64,000 nt of DNA from Oikopleura dioica (Eukaryota; Chordata; Appendicularia; Copelata; Oikopleuridae). Shown here piece by piece: positions 1 to 10,100 of the stretch; the first letter of the stretch is position 1; each line of letters opens with the position of its first letter. The DNA is taken from the NCBI GenBank assembly GCA_907165135.1, contig OU015567.1:4097001-4161000 (forward strand), read 5' to 3'. Made by a program: the position numbers and the translations under genes. The notes under the pieces are model-generated. The model ran no database searches. It saw only the letters and a list, made by a program, of their open reading frames with translations, and was not told the origin of the DNA.

Positions 1-1
1 C

Positions 2-1538
2 GCCACTGATGGCGACGCTATTCAGGGCGCTACAGGGACGAGAGTCGCAAATGTGATAAAAAATTTCATGACCCTACTCGTCAGTTTAGCGATCGGATTT
101 TTCTTCAATTGGATCATTGCTTTCGTAGCCATCGCGTTCATCCCTTTGATTGGCGCCTGCCAAGTGGTCATCAATAGAATGCTCAGCGGAGCTGGAGCCG
201 AGGCAGAACGAATCGCGTTCGAGTCCGCTCAGATCATCGCTTCGGAATCAACGAAGAATATCCGTACTGTAACATCTCTCCAGTGCCAAAGAACGCTCAA
301 GAACGAGTTTGCTAAGAATCTCGAAAAACCAGCAAAACAGCAGAGAAAGAAAGCAATTGTAGTCGGTCTTGCGATGGGCTTTGCCGATTCATCCCTTTTT
401 CTAGCCTATGCGAGTTGCTTCTGGCTCGGAGCCTGGCTAATTGACAATGGAACTTATGAATCAACTGAATTCGACAACATATTCAAGGCTATGATGGGAG
501 TCGTTTTGGAGCCATGGTTTTGGGCCAGAACACGGCTTTCATGGCGAATTATACTGAAGCGATCCTAGCTGGGCGGCGATTATTGACGATTATCGAAAGT
601 AAGCCTTCAATAAATGTGGAAAACTGTGGTGGGGGAGTCGAACAACTTGAAAATTGCCAAATTAAAATGCAGGAAAGTGATTATTTTCCTAGATTTTGAG
701 TCTTTGAACGGTTTAAATCACATTCTCAGAGCATAAATTTCGCATATCCAACGCGTCCAAAAAATCAAATTCTCAAAAATTTCGAATTGGAGCTCAAACC
801 TGGTGAAACCGTGGCTCTTGTTGGTGAGTCTGGCCAAGGAAAATCGACGATGGTGCAGTTGATATTGAGATTTTATGACGCTGATGGTGATATTTTAATC
901 GACGGAGTGCGACTCAAGAGCTTGAATATTTCCTACCTGAGGTTTTTTCTTCTCCAAAATATCGAAAATCGTATGTTTCAGGTCGATGATTGGGTTGGTA
1001 AGCCAAGAGCCGGTTTTATTCAACGGATCTATTCGAGAAAACATTCTTTACGGCAGCCAAAACAAAAACATTCCAGAATCGGAGATTGAAAAAGTCTGTC
1101 AACAGGCAAATGTGCTAGAATTCGCGGCAAAAATGGCGAATGGACTGGATACAAATGTAGGAGAACGAGGAGGAAAGCTCTCTGGAGGGCAAAAGCAGCG
1201 AGTGGCAATTGCGAGAGCGTTGATAAGAAATCCAAAAATAATGCTCTTTGATGAGGCAACCTCGGCGCTGGATAATGAGAGCGAAACCATCGTGAAAAAA
1301 GCACTTGATGAAGGAAAGGGTACTCGACTTTTTAAAGAATATTGAAGAACTAATTTGAATACCCACAAAAGCTCGGAAAGGCAAAACGTGTCTCGTGATC
1401 GCGCATCGTCTTTCTTCGATTTCTTTCGCCGACAAAATTGGAGTTTTGAAAGAAGGGAAGATCATCGAGTTTGGCTCGCATGAAGAACTTTTTGCCAAGC
1501 GCGGCGCTTATTTTGAACTGATGCAAAGTCAGGTCTAG
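2..1538 (+). CDS. ABC transporter, subfamily B (P-glycoprotein-like), 3' part
   Basis: Last part of a full ABCB exporter; the 5' portion lies outside the window. Exons 2..672, 730..941, 982..1319 and 1372..1538 are in consistent phase. The first carries the second transmembrane domain (typical [15 protein letters not shown] entry and membrane helices). The others encode the second nucleotide-binding domain with Walker [11 protein letters not shown]-loop VSQEP, signature LSGGQKQR, Walker [13 protein letters not shown] and H-loop IAHR, so ATP binding looks intact. Intron 673..729 begins GA and ends AG (GA-AG); the others are GT-AG of 40 and 52 bp. Around base 505 one base is missing in a T run: the frame leaves the conserved path and resumes one frame over at MVLGQNTAF. 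Exon 1 is one base short of a whole frame, so an assembly error is likelier than real damage. Family assignment is very secure; the exact orthologue is not. Confidence 0.93.
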
Positions 1539-1728
1539 ATTTTCCAATACTGTTACTGTATTTAATAAACTATCACTACTGATATTTTTCCTGAAGATAG
1601 TTGATAGAATGAAAAGCTTTCATTTTATGTTCGTATTTTTCAGTTTGAAATGTTTGTATATATTTTTGAAACGGAAGTCTTATGAGCATAAGATCTTATT
1701 TTCCTTAAAAATCATTAATAGAAAATAA

Positions 1729-2055
1729 ATGACAGAGACAAGTATTGTTGATTTGATGAAGAAGATCATCGACATCTTCAACGAGCATGCTGGTGGAGAC
1801 AACAAACTTGACAAAGAAGAATTGAAGCAGCTGCTTATTCAAGGTAGAGATGTTCGTTCATAACATTGAATTGTAAGATAAGTCTACTTGGATGACCCCT
1901 CACTTTTCTCGTCCGAAGAAAAGGCGCAAGAAGTCATGAACGACTTTGACAAGAATTTGGATGGGAGCGTGACTTTCGAGGAATTCATCATGCAGATGGC
2001 TAAAATGTCTACCCAGTTCAAAGATGACAGCGAGGGCAATTCCAATTCCAATTAA
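1729..2055 (+). CDS. S100/calbindin-D9k-like small EF-hand protein
   Basis: Two exons, 1729..1843 and 1883..2055, joined across a 39-bp GT-AG intron, give about 95 residues. The C-terminal EF-hand loop is canonical (DKNLDGSVTFEE, with acidic residues at loop positions 1, 5 and 12 and Gly at 6). The N-terminal hand has an atypical loop (NEHAGGDNKLDKEEL) followed by ELKQLLI, very like the pseudo-EF-hand of S100 and calbindin D9k, but about two residues shorter than the usual 14-residue S100 loop. Hinge YLDDPSLFSSEEKAQEVM and second hand also follow the S100 pattern. Length (S100 about 90-100 aa) and lack of a signal peptide fit a cytosolic calcium sensor. It starts 190 bp after the ABC gene stop on the same strand. 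It could instead be a calmodulin-superfamily protein that shrank independently. Confidence 0.8.
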
Positions 2056-2395
2056 AACGAGATGCTCCCGCTTCGTTTTGACTGTCGGCGAAATGCTTGT
2101 TTGCTACAAATAAACGCTTTGATGAATGGTTATTTTTCTACAGAATAGGTTAAATACATCTAATCTTTTCCGAAACATTTACAAAGCGAAGCTGCCCGGG
2201 CCTAGAAATTAGATTCAAACAATGTTTATAACAAAATAAAACAATCCTTGAGCTCCAAGGCCGCAAGGTATATGCACCACTTGTCAAGCTTGTACTTTTT
2301 GAACCCGGGCCTTCCAGAGCTCAGAATAAACTTTTTTCAACAGAGAAAATTTTGATCATTTCAACAGAAAAGAGAAAAATATAAGAAGCAAAGCA

Positions 2396-2580
2396 GGGCT
2401 CAGGAAGCTGTCTAGAAAACCTGAGTCAGCCCTCAGAGCTAGAAAAGGAAGAGGATTCGAATAAAAATAATGGCGAAGCCGCTTTGCGGCTTCGTTTTTC
2501 GAAAAGCCGCTTCGCGGCTTTAAATTTTAGCTCTCGTTGGATCCTGACTTAGGTTTTCTAGAAAATTTTCCGAGCCTAGG
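2396..2580. mobile_element. Short inverted-repeat element (GGCTCGG/CCTGAGTCAG family), copy 1
   Basis: Ends are imperfect inverted repeats built on GGCTC, TCTAGAAAACCTGAGTCAG and its complement. The core holds two perfect small hairpins, AAGCCGC-GCGGCTT type, near 2473-2520. Same family as the elements at 8916, 16801, 17832 and 23270. No coding capacity, so MITE-like. The rest of 2056-2953 holds no gene I can support. Confidence 0.7.
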
Positions 2581-2953
2581 AGCAGTGAAGACCATTGGTT
2601 GAATTAATTTTCCTACAAAATCATCAGCTGCTAGATACAGTATCAACAATGGTAATAAATTCATCATTTTATATGTTTATCGTTTTATCGGAGCATGTTC
2701 AACCTGTCAGGTTGCCGATGATCCCTGTCTTCTTTTGGGACATTTATTGAAGTTGCAAAGGCACGTGGCTCTTTGGACAAAATAAAGATGATAAAATAAA
2801 AACACTCCTTGCCTTTTTCGCTATTCGTACACACAAATACAATAATATGTTTATTAAGATTCGAAAGATCAGCGAACCATGAAGGGAACTGGAAAATAGA
2901 CGGACTATTTCAACAAAATTCAGCAAGAAAGAAAGCTTAAAACTGAGAGAACG

Positions 2954-3380
2954 ATGGAAGATGCGGAGATGTTGGAGGGAGATGGTAAGAATTAATCCGT
3001 TTATGTAATTTTTCAAATGTTTTGAAGCGATCAATTTGCTCGCTTTTTCGATTGAGACGAATATCGCGAGGGGACATACGACCGAAAGGATCGAAAACGA
3101 AGAAATGACGTTGATGAGTGAACTCAAAGAAAATGCCTTGAAAATTTTCATCCACAATTAAATTTTATTATTATTTAAAACGAGACAAATTTTAAGCATT
3201 CGAAGACCACAAATGGTTGATCATTCTTATTGGCGTCGTTCAACTCTTGCTGATTGTTGTTTTCATTATAAAGGTTGGAAACCTTTGAAGATGTTTAGTA
3301 AGATAATTTTTAAGAACGTGATTCAACTCATGGCAAAACGAGCTCTTGCAAGGAGAGTTCCATCAATTCGCGTCAGGTAA
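2954..3380 (+). CDS. Small single-span membrane protein, tandem paralog 1
   Basis: Four exons (2954..2984, 3028..3129, 3197..3273, 3315..3380) give 91 residues; phases agree throughout. N-terminal half is acidic and hydrophilic, then one hydrophobic span (WLIILIGVVQLLLIVVFIIK) and a short basic C-terminus (AKRALARRVPSIRVR). The gene at 3891 has the same exon lengths for exons 1, 2 and 4, the same intron positions and the same ends (INLLA near the start, RAxAxRxPSIRVR/K at the end), which shows that both are real genes despite their size. The intron at about 3130..3196 lacks a GT or GC donor (it reads AA-AG, or GA-AA if shifted by one). Positive C-terminus next to the span suggests that the C-terminus is cytosolic. 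Function unknown; no family recognised. Confidence 0.72.
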
Positions 3381-3890
3381 AAGATGCTTCATTAAATATG
3401 GTTGTTTTGGCGGTTCGAGAAGACAAGTGTTAAACATATTTCTTTGCTAGTGTGGTGCAGCAAATCGACATGCGGGAAGAGAGTATCCATCTTATGCCGT
3501 CTAGTTCTCTTCAGTCAAAATCTTCCTTATGAGCTTCAATTCTTTCCTGAGCTGATGATACAATATGTATTCAAAATTTCAAAAAGCACAAGTTGAAATA
3601 AAAAATATCTGATTAACCTTTTGATATGCATTTTAACTGAAATTGAACAATGATGCTAGCCGATTCGGGATCAAGACAAATCCCAGCATCCATTTTTCAG
3701 TCATGCTGATTGAAAAAAGAGCACCAAGCTGAAAACGAGAGATAGTACGATAGATGGTAAACTTCAAAGATAATTTCGTGTACAAAGATTCGAAAATTCA
3801 GTGAAGTATGACGGGAACTGGAGAAGAGACAGAAAAATTGCCAGTTGGAATAATATTGTTTCACGAAAAGAAAACCTAAAAATAAAAGAT

Positions 3891-4361
3891 ATGGAGAATG
3901 TGGAGATATTCGAAGAAGAAGGTAGAATCGAATCAATTTATGTAAATTTTGACTGTTTCAAAGCCATCAATTTGCTTGCTCCTTCATTTGAGCTTAGCTC
4001 ACCAACGGAAAGTACGACGACAGAACAACAAATAGTAGAGATGGGTATTATAACTGAACTCAAAGGCATGCTTCAAAAATTACGGTCCTTCCAAGTGTTT
4101 TGTTTGAGGAGGAGCTCCTTATTCAAACTCATTTGTATATTCAAAATACCAAGCATTTGTAAGAGCTAAAATGGCTTATTATATATATATTTTTCCAATT
4201 GCAATCGTTCAAGCCGTGCTGATTCTCATTTTCATTCTCAAGGTAAGATGATTTTGAAGGATCAAGATTTAGAGGAAATTGTCTGTTTATTTCAGCACGT
4301 GATGAAATTTCTGGCGAAACGAGCAGCTGCTAAAAGACCTCAATCAATTCGAGTCAAGTAA
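3891..4361 (+). CDS. Small single-span membrane protein, tandem paralog 2
   Basis: Exons 3891..3921, 3964..4065, 4154..4242 and 4296..4361 give 95 residues. Exon 2 ends and exon 3 begins at a GC-AG intron (4066..4153), at the position where paralog 1 has its odd intron. The hydrophilic N-terminal part is Ser/Thr-rich, the span is IAIVQAVLILIFILK with hydrophobic residues before it, and the tail is AKRAAAKRPQSIRVK. Flanking non-coding sequence is also similar to paralog 1, so the duplication unit was about 0.9 kb. Likely a membrane or endomembrane microprotein; function unknown. Confidence 0.72.
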
Positions 4362-4831
4362 AAAACATTCTCAACTCATTTCTAGCCTTATTTCTAGCGT
4401 GGTGCAGCAAATCGACCTTGGCGAAACCCAAAACTTGGTCTCCTAGCTTGCCTTTCTTCTCAGCTCCTCTCATAAAAAAAGCAACTCCCAAAAGCACAAT
4501 ATGAAAAAACACTAATAAAAAGAAGGTAGCTGATTAAAAATTCTCTTCTTTCTTAATTCTTTTTCTTCCTGCCCGTCCATAATAAAGTTACCGTCCATTT
4601 ATTGCTGCCCTCTCTTTTGTACAGTTAAGATATTTCATTATTGGGTAATAAGAGCTCAAATGAGAAAGATATGACAGGTGGCGGGGATATTAGACCTGTG
4701 GTAATCGCCTTTACGCCGCGAGAGACGTGACTTGCTCCCACAAAAGCGAAAGAGCTTAAAGCTCAACTACTTACAAATAGAAATAAACACATCTACAGAC
4801 GAACAGAGAACTCGAAATAAAAGAAAAGAAA

Positions 4832-5473
4832 ATGGACCAAGAAGAAGAGCCAGGTAAAATTGCCCGTTGATTCATTTTATCATTTATGATTTTCTAGCAG
4901 ATTTTCTGACTGAATGAATATTTTGTCAGTCAGAATTTCCGGGCCAGGAATAAAAATAAATAAAATTCTTTTGAAAGAACTTTAATATCGAAAGCTGAGA
5001 ATTTATTAAGTTGGATATAGGAGCTAAAATGTTTCTGCGAGAAAATTAACCTTCAAAGGTTCCAATTTGACTTTTTCCTAATTGCCAATCAGTGATTGTA
5101 TAGTCTTTTCTACAGAATGAAGACTTCAGTAAAACCTAAAGAAAAAGCCTGTAAATGGGAATTATTAATTATTCTTCCTTGCCCCCGAGTTAACCTTCAT
5201 TTCTCCTTCAGTAATCACAAAAGCAATGGTCGAAGATATGCAGTATCACAGGGACATCGAGCGGACCGTAAGTGCTTCACTAATTAATTTGCCCTAAAAG
5301 CATTGCTTAGCTCTTTTCTGTCGCCGCAGAAGACCTCGTTGCCTTCGTTCAAGCTCAATATCATCAAGGTAATTTACAATTTAACAACTTTGATTAAGTA
5401 TTTTTCAGATTTTCTGATGCATCAAGAAGGCCCGAATCCTTTCCGCCGCGAATCTTCCTGTGTCATAAGCTAA
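4832..5473 (+). CDS. Small acidic protein, four exons, not recognised
   Basis: Predicted exons 4832..4853, 5212..5267, 5311..5368 and 5409..5473 give 66 residues with consistent phases and GT-AG borders. The protein starts MDQEEEP, has a helix-prone middle (AMVEDMQYHRDIERT, AEDLVAFVQAQYHQDF) and ends FRRESSCVIS. The CVIS end fits a CAAX-type lipidation signal, but that is only a pattern match. The first intron (about 360 bp) is long for this genome, so the first exon is the least certain part. It lies in a run of small same-strand genes. Confidence 0.55.
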
Positions 5474-5728
5474 GAAAAAAAGCACTCGCCTTATTGAATT
5501 ATAAAAAAGATCCGTTTGTCTTCATTTATCCTTTCAAATAAACTCTTGTTGATTAACTTTGCCTTGCTCAAGCCGAAAAAACTTTTCCTATTAAAAATTA
5601 ACGTCTTTATAAATAAAATATTCAGAAAAATGCTGAATTACTGTTTTGATTAATCATTCATTTTTCAACCGGAAATCATATTCAATCAAGTGGTTACTTA
5701 GGCATATCATTATTTTAAACGAGAAAAA

Positions 5729-5983
5729 ATGGATGTTGGGCGCGTTGCAGGTAAAACAAAGGGATCATTTGTCACTTGCTACAGTAGTTGATGTTTAGCG
5801 TGCATGGTAAAACCTGCTGAATCTAAAGTCGAGGAAGCCCAAGATGCTGGATATTTCCAACGATTAAAGAAACAATACGAGCTGCTGTCCAAAGCAATCA
5901 ATGATGCCGGCAACGCAACTGACGATGCTGAGGTCTTCTTGGGCGGCGTTGTCGACGAAGTCAGGGCAATTTCTCAACCCTAA
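5729..5983 (+). CDS. Small two-exon protein, not recognised
   Basis: Exons 5729..5750 and 5799..5983 (48-bp GT-AG intron) give about 68 residues. Predicted helical segment FQRLKKQYELLSKAINDAG, then an acidic stretch with VFLGGVVDEVRAI. No signal peptide or membrane span. Starts 256 bp after the previous small gene and on the same strand. Function unknown. Confidence 0.6.
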
Positions 5984-6513
5984 AGAGGCAGGCTCCTTGA
6001 ATAAATCATTAGGAGCCAAATAACGCTGTTTTGTCATTATTATCTCTTCGAAAAATGATTAAATCTTCAAAAAATGGCACTTGAATTGAAACTAAACCCC
6101 CAGATGATAACAAAATGATCCTGCAGAAAACCCCCAGATAATAATTTTGCCGGTTGATAGGAAGCTAATCGGCTTATTCCCCCTTTAAATAAAAACTTGC
6201 AAATATATTTTATGCATAATTGACTAAATCAGGCAAGGTTTCATTGGTAGCATAAAAGTTGTAGTCGCTTAAGATACCAATAAACCTGTGCAGTTGATAA
6301 TTTTATGAAGGCAATTTATTTCGGCTACGATAAGAGGAAGTTGGAACTAGAGGTAAATAAAAAACAGCTTTTTTGAAGAGAAATTTTCACAATAATTGAA
6401 AGAAGACGAGAGTTGGAAGGTAAAAAGAGCTACGAAAGAAAATTCGTTGGAACTGGAAGAAAATGCAAAGAGTTTCTGAAAGAATTGATTTTGCTACTAA
6501 TGAAGAAAAAAGG
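5984..6513. other. Gene-free stretch
   Basis: I find no supportable gene. An ATG at 6307 opens a 20-codon reading frame only. Convergent 3' ends lie on both sides (small gene from the left, four-span protein from the right). Confidence 0.5.
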
Positions 6514-7180
6514 TTAAACGCTGACTTCTCCGCCACGAGGGTTGAGGCGTTTTGCCTGCCACCAGACAAAGCCGAGGGGAGCTACGCAGCTGAGGATCAT
6601 GATCGAGCCGGCCATTCCCTCTTTCTCGATGACTTTATTATTGAACTAGAAATATTAAACGAATAAAAATACTGAAAAGACCTCTCTTTACCTTGTAAGC
6701 AGTATGAAGAATGCCAAAAATGCCGCCAACCAGGGCAAGAACGATTCCAATAAGGACGTTCGACCACTCCGTTCTGCCCCAGTTGAAATGCTTGAACGGC
6801 CACATCCACTCGTTCCATTTCCAGGCGAAAATTATCAAAGTAAAGAATTGATAAACCCAGCTTAAATCATTAAGTAAGAAGGCTTATTAGGATTACTCAA
6901 AAAAGAGCCGTTTCTGACAATCAAGGGGCCGCTTGCTCGCGAAGCACGGTAATTAAAATCGAAGCCGCAAGCGGCTTCTCGATTTTTACCTAAAAACTTA
7001 CATCCAGTTGCCGCAGAAAATTGATATTCCATACAAATTGCCTCCTTCGATCCGATCAAAATTAATTTCCAAAATGAGGGTACCAACAAAAGCGAGCAGA
7101 AAAGTCAGGAGCTTTGTGCATCCCTGAAGAGTGAAGCAGAAGGCGAGCAGGGTGTGGAATGCGAGCTGGATATTGCACAT
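6514..7180 (-). CDS. Four-span membrane protein (MARVEL-like topology)
   Basis: Three exons on the minus strand, 7180..7002, 6860..6692 and 6645..6514, total 480 nt (159 residues) in frame. Four hydrophobic segments are visible: LLAFCFTLQGCTKLLTFLLAF, VYQFFTLIIFAW, VLIGIVLALVGGIFGIL and GSIMILSCVAPLGFVWW. Short loops and length of about 160 aa resemble MAL/plasmolipin/CMTM proteins, which work in membrane trafficking, but no signature motif proves it. The 141-bp first intron holds a palindrome of the AAGCCGC-GCGGCTT type near 6958-6981. The plus-strand frame at 6463..6666 is its shadow. Confidence 0.75.
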
Positions 7181-7573
7181 TCTAGCAGTAAAAGATATAA
7201 TTTCTGTTAGGAAGAAAGAGCAATAAAATACTCTCTTTGTTGAGAGCTTTATGACGCGGTAAAGGAGTACTGGAGTAACTCAAGCATGAAAATAAGCGTT
7301 TTTAAAATTAGGAATATAATTTATTGATGAAGGAATCGACGGTCGGAGCCGGCAGCCTGTGTAAAAGACCTTGAGACCTCAAAGGATCCCGAAACAGTTC
7401 TCAGGATCAAAGCCGCGAAAGGGCCCCTCAATAAATGCTCTATGAATCTGAGAGCAAAGCCAATTCGATGAGCCTGACTAAGGTTTTGAACAGAGGCTGC
7501 CGTGCCCAGATTAAGGATGAATTATGAATATGAACTTGCGGAAAGAAAGCTTGCATGCAGAAGAATGATTGAA
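7181..7573. other. Intergenic, with an inverted-repeat element fragment
   Basis: Around 7338-7385 there is one end of the GGCTCGG/CCTGAGTCAGG element family (complement reads like ACACAGGCTGCCGGCTCCGAC). Otherwise 3' flank of the P450 gene and 5' flank of the four-span protein gene. Confidence 0.45.
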
Positions 7574-9660
7574 TTAGCGGGGGAGAAAAGAGACTTTGAT
7601 CTCTTTGGAAGGGTTGGCTAAAAACGCCGTTGTTCGTATTTTCTTGATGTCGTCGACAAAATCGCTTGGAAATTGCACTTTGAAGTTTTTCAGAATTCGC
7701 ATCAAACCCAAACGCGCTAAAAACCATGAAATTAGCTTCAAAGGGGAGTTCCTTACATTGCATATGAGCAAATCGCATTCCAACACAATTTCTAGGCCCA
7801 ACGCCGAAGGGAATGAAAAACGGCGCTTTTTCCAACGCAGGATTTTCAATCCATCTATCTGGCCGGAATTCGCGCGCCTCTGGGCCCCAGTATTCTTCAA
7901 TTTCATGGAGGTAGTCGACTGGTACTTCGAGATTGCTTCCTTTTGTTAAGGGAATGCCGTTGATGACGACGTCGTGGTCACAGTAGCGGAACTGGAAGAT
8001 TGCTGGAGAAAATAGACGCAGGCATTCGTTCAAAACGGCGATCAGGAGAGGCAATTTCTTTGAGTTGAGATTTTCGTACTCTTCTGGGACGTCTTTTACT
8101 TCCTAAAATGGTCAAAAATTATGGAAAAATTGTCGAAAATGGTTTGATCAAAAGCACGGTTCACTGCTTTTTTCGCTGGTAGCCCTTGATAATTTTCTAT
8201 TTGTACCTCATAGAGTCGCTGCTGAAGCTCTTCGTCCTTGCAAATATTGTAAATCGCCCATTGAAGCAATGAAGCGCTGGTTTCGTAGCCAGCTCCGAAG
8301 AGAACGAAGATCTGGCTGATGATTTCATCTTCTGTTAATCCCTTTGTGGCGTCCTTTGCATCTTCATCCGATATTCTGAGCTTTTTGAAGGCGCTGAGAA
8401 AGTTTCGCTGCTCCGTTTCTTGAGTGTCCGCCGCGAGCATGGACTTACAGTAGCCCGTGAACCATCTATGAGATCTACCAATTTGATTCATTAACTCAAA
8501 GAGTACCTGATTGCTTTGCTTGCATAGATTTTGATATCCAGCTTGTCGAGTAAACTTCCAAGGCCCGGGAAAATGAAGAGGAGAAAGATCTGAGGTCCAG
8601 GAGTAAGAATTTCGTTGAAATATTTCAATTCTTTCGAGTTGTCAAAGTCCTTGATCGAAGCCAAGTCCATTTGGAATCCCATGGCGGCGGCTAAAAACGC
8701 ATCCATCGTATATTTCCCCGACACTGTTCTCGGATTGATGCTTTCTCCGTTCAAATCTTTGATTTGTTGGACAAGAACATCAAGTCGTGATTTCGTCACT
8801 GCCATCATTTTCTCAAGCTGAACGTTCGAGAAGCTCGGTGAGACAGACTGCCGAACTCGTCGCCAAATTTTGGGGTCAGCAAGTACATCCATCATTTTGC
8901 TCATTTCCTTTCGAAGGGCTCGACAAAATGTATACAAAACCTGATTCAGGATCCTTAGAACGCTTTGAAAATAGCCGCGAATCCTCATTCATATCCTGGT
9001 TCGTCTATTCAACATTATTCCAGGACCCTGACTCAGGTTTTCTTCAAAGGTTGCCGAGCCCAGCCTTGCCCATTCCGAAGGAGCCAATGTCAGGCTGTCG
9101 ATTTGTGAACGAGCCAAAGTGGGTCGTGAAAATCGGCGTCAGAAGATCAACATCAACCGACAAAACGACCGGAGATAGAAGACGATAGAAACCAACTGTT
9201 TTTCTATTCTTGGCACGAAGCTCTTCATCTGCCAACTCCACCAGGCCGTTTTCACGAGCGTAGTGGCCACAAGTTCCGAAGGTTAAAAGAGAGGGAGTGA
9301 GGATGGGGATTCCCCAGTCGTTCATCGCCGTCCATGAGTACCGAATGTAAGCGTAGCTGAGAGCAGTTGTTCCGAGAGAAATCTAAGAATACATATAGGT
9401 GGTTCCTAAGACATTATTTCTGCCAGTTTCTGTACGCCAAAGAGCCGCTTGCGGTTCCGAGCAAATGAAAATTGTGTTCAAACATTTACTCCTCGAAAAA
9501 AGGAGATTGCGTTTTCAGAAATGGATGGTAAGGATAGTACCTTGACCCAGAGAGGAGGGTTTTTGAGCTTCTCCGGAATCGCTACATTTGAAATTTCTTT
9601 TGGAAGGCGACTTGACAGCCCCTTGATCTCCTTTGAAATCGAGTCAAAAATCCCGTCCAT
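7574..9660 (-). CDS. Cytochrome P450, CYP3-like, complete
   Basis: Six exons: 9660..9541, 9382..9065, 8907..8507, 8465..8207, 8102..7757, 7716..7574; sum 1587 nt, 528 residues, all phases agree. N-terminal hydrophobic anchor (ISLGTTALSYAYIRYSW), FTNRQPDIG region, WRRVRQSVSPSFS (helix C Trp-Arg), I-helix FGAGYETSA, ExxR as NECLR, FRPDRW, and haem-binding FGVGPRNCVGMRFA with the cysteine ligand. A microsomal monooxygenase is expected; CYP3/CYP5 clan by these motifs. An apparent frameshift after the haem motif is a normal 40-bp GT-AG intron (7717..7756). Intron 8908..9064 is GC-AG and almost entirely an inverted-repeat element. I chose the ATG at 9660, because the longer open frame lacks an ATG. 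Confidence 0.92.
8916..9061. mobile_element. Inverted-repeat element filling a P450 intron (copy 2)
   Basis: Ends are matching inverted repeats of about 39 bp: left GGGCTCGACAAAATG...CCTGATTCAGGATCC and right the complement of GGGCTCGGCAACC...CCTGAGTCAGGGTCC. It lies inside the GC-AG intron 8908..9064, with only 8 and 3 bp left over. No target duplication is obvious. Confidence 0.78.
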
Positions 9661-10100
9661 CCGATTTCTTGAAAATTTTGACTTTTTAACCAATTGATTT
9701 CACTGATGTTGAAAGTTCAAAACTACCTGGTTAATAATTAGTCATATTTTTAGGATTTGGAAATGCCTATTTGTTCGAGAAAAGCGTGCAAGAAATGAAA
9801 ACAACAAGAAGTTTTTGGGTCAGTTTCGCGAACTGAAAGTGCAAGCATTTATTATTTTTTTTCAATGATGATCGGCGTAAGTTGATACAGATGGAAAACA
9901 AAAAATAGCAAAACTTTGGACTGTTTTGTTTTTCTTTACGTTGGAGATAGATAAGGGGCAGTTGGGAAAAATCTTTTATTGGCTGACACTACAGCAGTGT
10001 CAATTTTCCTAGAAGAACTTGGCGCAATGGCTCTAGTATGGCTATTCAGAGTGTTTTACAACTTGTTTCTTGATTTTACTTCATTTGATTTCGATTCTAG
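9661..10100. other. Gene-free stretch between P450 and hnRNP
   Basis: AT-rich, without a frame or motif that I can support. Probably P450 promoter and hnRNP 3' UTR. Confidence 0.4.

Noticed and set aside
6463-6666. 67-codon plus-strand frame
   Set aside because: Antisense to the last exon of the four-span membrane protein, whose three exons fit in phase.
7717-7756. Apparent frameshift in the P450 just after the haem motif
   Set aside because: A 40-bp GT-AG intron explains it and restores the expected C-terminus in phase.
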